Source: Halobaculum magnesiiphilum (GTDB taxonomy: Archaea; Halobacteriota; Halobacteria; Halobacteriales; Haloferacaceae). Taken from it: 64,000 bases of DNA. A model generated the notes under the pieces. That model worked only from the letters and a program-made list of their open reading frames with translations, searched no databases and was not told the DNA's origin. Shown in pieces: positions 59,908 through 64,000 of the stretch. How positions within the stretch are numbered: position 1 is the stretch's first letter; each line of letters starts with the position of its first letter. Both the position numbers and the translations under genes were made by a program. Location: the NCBI RefSeq assembly GCF_019823105.1, contig NZ_CP081958.1:2232001-2296000 (forward strand). The letters are read 5' to 3'.

Positions 59908-62067
59908 CTACTCGTATGCGGAGCCCATTTCCCAGACGTCGAGCGAGTTGACCATCACATCGTTATAGGTCGAATAGAGGTCGACGCCGAGACTGTCTGA
60001 CCGAGTGGGATAGATACGGCTCGTGAGGCACTGAGCGTCGTTCGCGAACAGCTCGATAACTGACCGGTCGAGGAACACGCGTAAGGTGAAGGTTCCGTCT
60101 TCCGCCAGCCGGATCGGCATCGACTGAGCAGAGTTGTCCACGTTCGAACTCAGACTGGACTGGCTCCTGTCGACCCGGACTTCCCGTTCCGGAATGTCGC
60201 AGGTAACGACCGTTCGCTCCTCACCTTCCGGCGACTGTCTAAGTATCAACCCGAACTCCTCTACGTCCGCCGCGTCGAGCGTGAGTGAGAGTTCCAACGC
60301 ATCACCCGAGACGCCATCGAGGTAGCCTGACTCTCCGGGAACGACCTGTACGTCCTCGAAGTGATGGTGCGTTTCGCGGAGCTCAGCCACACTGTCTGCT
60401 ACATTGATTTGCTGACGTTGATCCTTGGTCATGGAAATTTCTCGTGGAAGTGACATGTGTCCGGACCACCCAGCCTCCCACTGGCTCTCTGCGTTCCTCT
60501 CCTCTCGTACCCAGCCGAACATGATCGTCTTGCCGTCGTCCGTCTTCATCGACTGAGGTGCGTAGAATGCACCGTGGTCGAGCAGGGAGCGGCGGTCCGG
60601 TTCGAAGTGTAACTCGTCCTGGTCGTACGCTCCAGTGATAGCGACAACGTTAGTGTAGTCAGAGATGTGGAGGAGGGCACCGTCGTCGAAGCGGAGGAGT
60701 TCGGGACACTCCCATATGGGCCCGGTCTCTCGCCAGTCACCAACGAGAAGGGGGTGGCAGTACTCCCAGTCACGGAGGTTCTCCGACCGGAACAGCAGAG
60801 CGGTTCCGCCCTCTCGTTCGATTCCGGAGCCGATTATCTGGTACCAAACACCGTCGACTCTGTGGAGCGCGTGATCGCGGAACTCAATGTCCCAGTGAAC
60901 GGTAGAGAGGAGGTCGAGCGAGTCCGGTGGTGTTTCGATCACTGGATTCGCCGGGTCTTTGCGCCAAGTCGTCAGGTCGTCGTCGGCGGCGGTTGCGAGA
61001 CATGGGAGTTGCGTCCGCCCGCTCCCGCCCGTGTACATGATACGAGGCGTCCCGTCGTCATCGACGAGCGCGCCGGACCAACATCCGTGTTCGTCGGGAC
61101 CGCCCGGCGTCGGCGTCAACGCGAGCGGCTTGTCTTCCCAGTGTACCAAGTCGTCACTGACTGCGTGACCCCAGTGTATCGTCCCGTGGAACGGGCCCGA
61201 TGGGTTGTACTGGTAGAACAAGTGGTAGCTTCCGTTCCAGTGGACGAGTCCGTTCGGGTCGTTGAGCCAGTTCGCCGGTGGTGAGAAGTGATACTTCGGG
61301 CGGTGAAGCCGGTCCGGAACCGCGCGGCGCATTGCCTCTAATTCTTCACGACCCTTCGGTCGACCCATCGTCGGTGGAGTCCGCTCGTTCCCGTTCAGAT
61401 AGGAGCAGATGTTCCGCAGAAGGCGGGTTCGAGTCTCCAGGTGCCTGTCGCTTTCAGTCGTCGACGAAAACCCGTGTCCGACACCAATCACACGACCATT
61501 GCCGAATTCCCAGTGGAGGAGGGATTTTTTCGAGGGATATCTGGATGACTCGACCGTCGCAGCCAATACATCTCCCTCCTTCGGTGTCTTATCCTCGTAG
61601 TGAACTGAGAGTGTTTCCTCCGACGTGACTGTCCGAACTTCGAAGTCATCGATCCCCTCGAACACAGGATGCGTCTCGTAGAGCTTTCTCACGAGGAAAC
61701 CACTCGAATCCGGCGTTCGACGTTCGACCCAGTCGGGTTCGTGCGTCTCGACACCGAGCGACGTTGCGGCAGTAACCGCACCATGAGTCAACAATAATCC
61801 GCCACCTGATTCGACGAACGAACGAATCTTCTTGCAAGCCGTGTTCGACGCCTCAACGGGAGCCTCGCTGTGCCACCACAGAACGTCGTAATTGTCGATA
61901 TTCGAGTCAGTTAGGTCCGATAGGGCGACCACGTCCGCTTCGGATGCCAGAGCAGACCACTCGATCGACTCTGGCACTTGCTTGCGCCCTTCTGGGACGA
62001 TGCACGCAACCCTGTACGTAGGGTGAGTCGCTGACATCGAGGTCTCCTCCTCCTGCTCAATATTCAT
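59908..62067 (-). CDS. GH32 beta-fructosidase with N-terminal ThuA/GATase-like domain
   Basis: 719 aa. Residues about 10-215 form a ThuA-like, class I GATase-type flavodoxin fold (VLWWHSEAPVEASN, GGGLLLTHGAVTAATSLGVE, GNGRVIGVGHGFSS) without the catalytic Cys. GH32 follows: nucleophile Asp270 in NWLNDPNGLVHW, RDP-like motif altered to FRDHALHR (about 397) and acid/base Glu453 in WECPEL. C-terminal GH32 beta-sandwich ends near 719. No signal peptide, so intracellular hydrolysis of imported sucrose or fructans (levan/inulin type). First gene of the minus-strand cluster; ATG 62067 fits a TATA element 27 bp upstream. Confidence 0.88.
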   Translation of the reverse strand: MNIEQEEETSMSATHPTYRVACIVPEGRKQVPESIEWSALASEADVVALSDLTDSNIDNYDVLWWHSEAPVEASNTACKKIRSFVESGGGLLLTHGAVTAATSLGVETHEPDWVERRTPDSSGFLVRKLYETHPVFEGIDDFEVRTVTSEETLSVHYEDKTPKEGDVLAATVESSRYPSKKSLLHWEFGNGRVIGVGHGFSSTTESDRHLETRTRLLRNICSYLNGNERTPPTMGRPKGREELEAMRRAVPDRLHRPKYHFSPPANWLNDPNGLVHWNGSYHLFYQYNPSGPFHGTIHWGHAVSDDLVHWEDKPLALTPTPGGPDEHGCWSGALVDDDGTPRIMYTGGSGRTQLPCLATAADDDLTTWRKDPANPVIETPPDSLDLLSTVHWDIEFRDHALHRVDGVWYQIIGSGIEREGGTALLFRSENLRDWEYCHPLLVGDWRETGPIWECPELLRFDDGALLHISDYTNVVAITGAYDQDELHFEPDRRSLLDHGAFYAPQSMKTDDGKTIMFGWVREERNAESQWEAGWSGHMSLPREISMTKDQRQQINVADSVAELRETHHHFEDVQVVPGESGYLDGVSGDALELSLTLDAADVEEFGLILRQSPEGEERTVVTCDIPEREVRVDRSQSSLSSNVDNSAQSMPIRLAEDGTFTLRVFLDRSVIELFANDAQCLTSRIYPTRSDSLGVDLYSTYNDVMVNSLDVWEMGSAYE

Positions 62068-62091
62068 CACTACAGTGGTTACATTAGTAGG

Positions 62092-62100
62092 ACTTATGGT
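62092..62100 (-). promoter_or_regulatory. TATA-type promoter of fructan cluster
   Basis: Minus strand ACCATAAGT, about 28 bp before ATG 62067, in the 118-bp divergent spacer shared with the regulator gene. Confidence 0.45.
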
Positions 62101-62185
62101 TGTTGGTCGTATTGGGTCTGCCGAAGCGAGAAACGAGTCTCCGAAATAGGTGGAGATGCAATGTACAACATACACCCGCTAATTC

Positions 62186-64000
62186 ATGTCTGAACCAGAC
62201 ACCGCAAAGTTAGCCGTTCTGAAAGAAACCCTTCGAGAGCACGTCGGGTTGTCGAAGTACGAGGCAGATGTCTATCTGGCGCTCGTCCGCGGTGGGGCCC
62301 AGACAATGACCGAGATCTCAAAGGCGAGTGATGTTCCAAAGCAGCGGGTGTACGATACTGTCGATGACCTACGTGACGAGGGATTTGTCGAGATAATCGA
62401 CGACTATCCACAGAAGGCGTACGCAGTGGACCCGATTGAGGCGTTCTCTGACATCCAAACGCAGCTCAAACAGGCCGAGGAGTACCTTGATGAGATGCAT
62501 GAGACGGTCGAGAACGTCGAGAGTGGAGTTGCCCTGTTCAAGGACGATCGAACCATCGAGAAGTACGTTAGAGAACTCATCGCGAGCGCGAAGCAGGATA
62601 TACTAGTCCTCTGCCCTCGTTCCAAACTGGGACGCATCGTCGACCACTTGGACGAGTGTGAGGACCAGCAGGTACGGCTCATCGTGTCTGATCTCGCTCC
62701 AGAGTTGGCAGATGTGGAGTTCGACCTCGACGAGAAGGTCCCCGAGGCGGTCGACACGATTCGAGGAACAACGACAACGGAGCATTTCGCTCTCTCGGTC
62801 GACCGTGAACGAGGTCTTTACTGGTCGAGCGCGTCGACGGGTCAGTCGACGGACGACGATCGGGGCTTCTATATCACAAATCCGCAACTCGTACTGGTAC
62901 TCGACCGATTCATCTCCGAATCGGTGTGGCCTCTCTCCCGACCACTCCGCTCTCGAATTCCCACGCTTCCACAGCAGTATCTTCGCATCCGCGACTGCCT
63001 CTCTGACCTATCCGATCTCACGAACGCTCGACCGCTCGACAGTATTACAGTCGAATTCGAAGGGTACGACACGAGGACCGGCGAGGAGGTACAGGAAACA
63101 GGAACTCTTAGCAGGTTCTATTACGCGGAGTACGACCGTCGTGCGTCGATCACCCTCAACGTCGGAGATCGCGAAGACGAGGCAGAGTCCCCCCTTGTAA
63201 CGGTCGGCGGAATCGGAAGTCGGACCGAGGATTTCGCCGCGGACACGATCACAGTTCGAGAGACGGTTGAGCGAACGAGTGACTCATTAAATCAAGAGAC
63301 TCGTGAGCATCTCCGCACCTGTCGAGAGGAACTCCCCGGTCAGTTCGGAACCAAATCAGTCGTGACAGGGTTCGACGCATTCGTCGACCGAATGCGGGAC
63401 GTCATCGACGAGTGGACGAACGGGTATCACCAGCAAACTGAGTTCGAGAAATTCAAACAGTCTCTCTTTGAGTTCGACGCGAGTGAGCGGACACCTCGTA
63501 TCGAATGGGCCCAGACGAGCACGGAACCAGGGGGGCATGTCGCTCACTCGGGTCAGACGTTCGCGGGTCTCGGCTACGATGTGACACTCATTGGACCACT
63601 TGGAACGCCAATAGCTTCGGAGTTTAGACGCGCGTTCCGTAATCAGACACTCGTCAGTACCGGTCAAACGACGTACACGGACTACTTGCGGTTCAAAGAT
63701 CAAAAACTGCTCTTCACCGAGCCGAACACGGACCGAATCTCGTGGGACAATCTTCTCGACGAGGTCGGCCTTACGGAGCTCGCGGAGCACATTGATGGGT
63801 CCGCGCTTCTCACGTTAGGAACTGCGTTCTCGACGACGAAACTGCCCTCGATCTTTCGGGGCATTCGTGAAGAGTTGTGGCCGACGCTCTCCTCACCGCC
63901 CAAGCACGTTCAGGTCACTACCGACGCGATCCACCGGTTCGCACCGTCACTGGTTCGTGAGGGATACTCGGAACTCGACCAGTTGGACGACACGGTACCG
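62186..64000 (+). CDS. TrmB-type regulator fused to PfkB-like sugar-kinase domain (partial)
   Basis: 605 codons visible, open to the right edge. Residues 1-75 are a TrmB winged HTH (LREHVGLSKYEADVYLALV, ISKASDVPKQRVYDTVDDLR), then a coiled linker and PLD-like effector domain (about 85-260; DILVLCPRSKLGRIVDHL). A second beta-rich region follows to about 340. From residue 393 a ribokinase/PfkB-like domain starts: VTGFDAFVDRMRDVIDEW, then EPGGHVAHSGQTFAGLGYDV and TLIGPLGTP, the sugar-binding N-terminal half. I traced the codons across the junction and the frame is continuous. C-terminal ATP site (DTxGAGD) is beyond the window. Divergent from the fructan cluster, so it likely controls it. Confidence 0.82.
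   Translation, partial: MSEPDTAKLAVLKETLREHVGLSKYEADVYLALVRGGAQTMTEISKASDVPKQRVYDTVDDLRDEGFVEIIDDYPQKAYAVDPIEAFSDIQTQLKQAEEYLDEMHETVENVESGVALFKDDRTIEKYVRELIASAKQDILVLCPRSKLGRIVDHLDECEDQQVRLIVSDLAPELADVEFDLDEKVPEAVDTIRGTTTTEHFALSVDRERGLYWSSASTGQSTDDDRGFYITNPQLVLVLDRFISESVWPLSRPLRSRIPTLPQQYLRIRDCLSDLSDLTNARPLDSITVEFEGYDTRTGEEVQETGTLSRFYYAEYDRRASITLNVGDREDEAESPLVTVGGIGSRTEDFAADTITVRETVERTSDSLNQETREHLRTCREELPGQFGTKSVVTGFDAFVDRMRDVIDEWTNGYHQQTEFEKFKQSLFEFDASERTPRIEWAQTSTEPGGHVAHSGQTFAGLGYDVTLIGPLGTPIASEFRRAFRNQTLVSTGQTTYTDYLRFKDQKLLFTEPNTDRISWDNLLDEVGLTELAEHIDGSALLTLGTAFSTTKLPSIFRGIREELWPTLSSPPKHVQVTTDAIHRFAPSLVREGYSELDQLDDTVP

Noticed and set aside
62068-62185. Known TrmB binding motif (TACT-spacer-GAGTA)
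   Set aside because: I could not find a convincing match in the spacer.

Overview
The window is chromosomal DNA of a halophilic archaeon (class Halobacteria). The signs are high GC with strong G/C third positions, very acidic proteins, many TATA boxes 25-30 bp ahead of the start codon (leaderless mRNAs), many 4-bp ATGA/GTGA gene overlaps, Tat-type lipoprotein signals on ABC binding proteins, and families such as HalX response regulators, RdfA and DUF2070. I cannot name the genus.

Layout. 1-6.1 kb: minus-strand type IV pilus-like operon (PilB-type ATPase, PilC/TadC-type membrane protein, three pilin-like proteins, the last cut by the window edge). 6.3-17.5 kb: a hypothetical protein, an HSL-type esterase, an iron/cobalamin-type ABC importer, a zinc alcohol dehydrogenase, a GAF histidine kinase, a membrane protein, a two-gene ABC exporter and a monothiol glutaredoxin. 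18.5-21.2 kb: the shape-factor gene rdfA convergent with an archaea-specific SMC-related protein. 21.4-31.5 kb: IclR regulator with a palindromic operator candidate, HyuC/AllC-type amidohydrolase, a complete peptide-type ABC importer with fused ATPases, two membrane proteins and a DUF1028 protein. 32.2-39.3 kb: HalX response regulator, UspA, a dehydrogenase, and a DUF4129-DUF58-MoxR cluster. 39.4-39.9 kb: tRNA-Ser(CGA) followed by a chain of partial direct and inverted copies of its 3' end. 40-49.2 kb: housekeeping and small conserved genes (peroxiredoxin, DUF192, a 47-aa zinc-ribbon protein, GMP synthase subunit A, DUF2070, a soluble chemotaxis transducer, a HAD protein, an M24 protein with altered metal ligands).

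49.4-64 kb is visibly lower in GC and looks acquired. An IS6-family element with an 8-bp target duplication is followed by an 11.5-kb, single-direction carbohydrate cluster: GH32 beta-fructosidase, CUT1 sugar ABC transporter (MalK, binding protein, two permeases), DUF624/YesL-like protein, AGE-family sugar isomerase, mannonate dehydratase, NAD-dependent sugar dehydrogenase and seven-bladed lactonase. Divergent from it is a regulator in which a TrmB-type HTH/effector region runs without interruption into a PfkB-like sugar-kinase domain (truncated by the window end).

Read together, the cluster suggests a route I have not seen described: imported fructo-oligosaccharide -> fructose (GH32) -> mannose (AGE isomerase) -> mannonolactone (dehydrogenase) -> mannonate (lactonase) -> 2-keto-3-deoxygluconate (UxuA), controlled by a regulator that carries its own kinase-like sugar domain. 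The enzyme families are seen in the sequence; the pathway order and substrates are inference.
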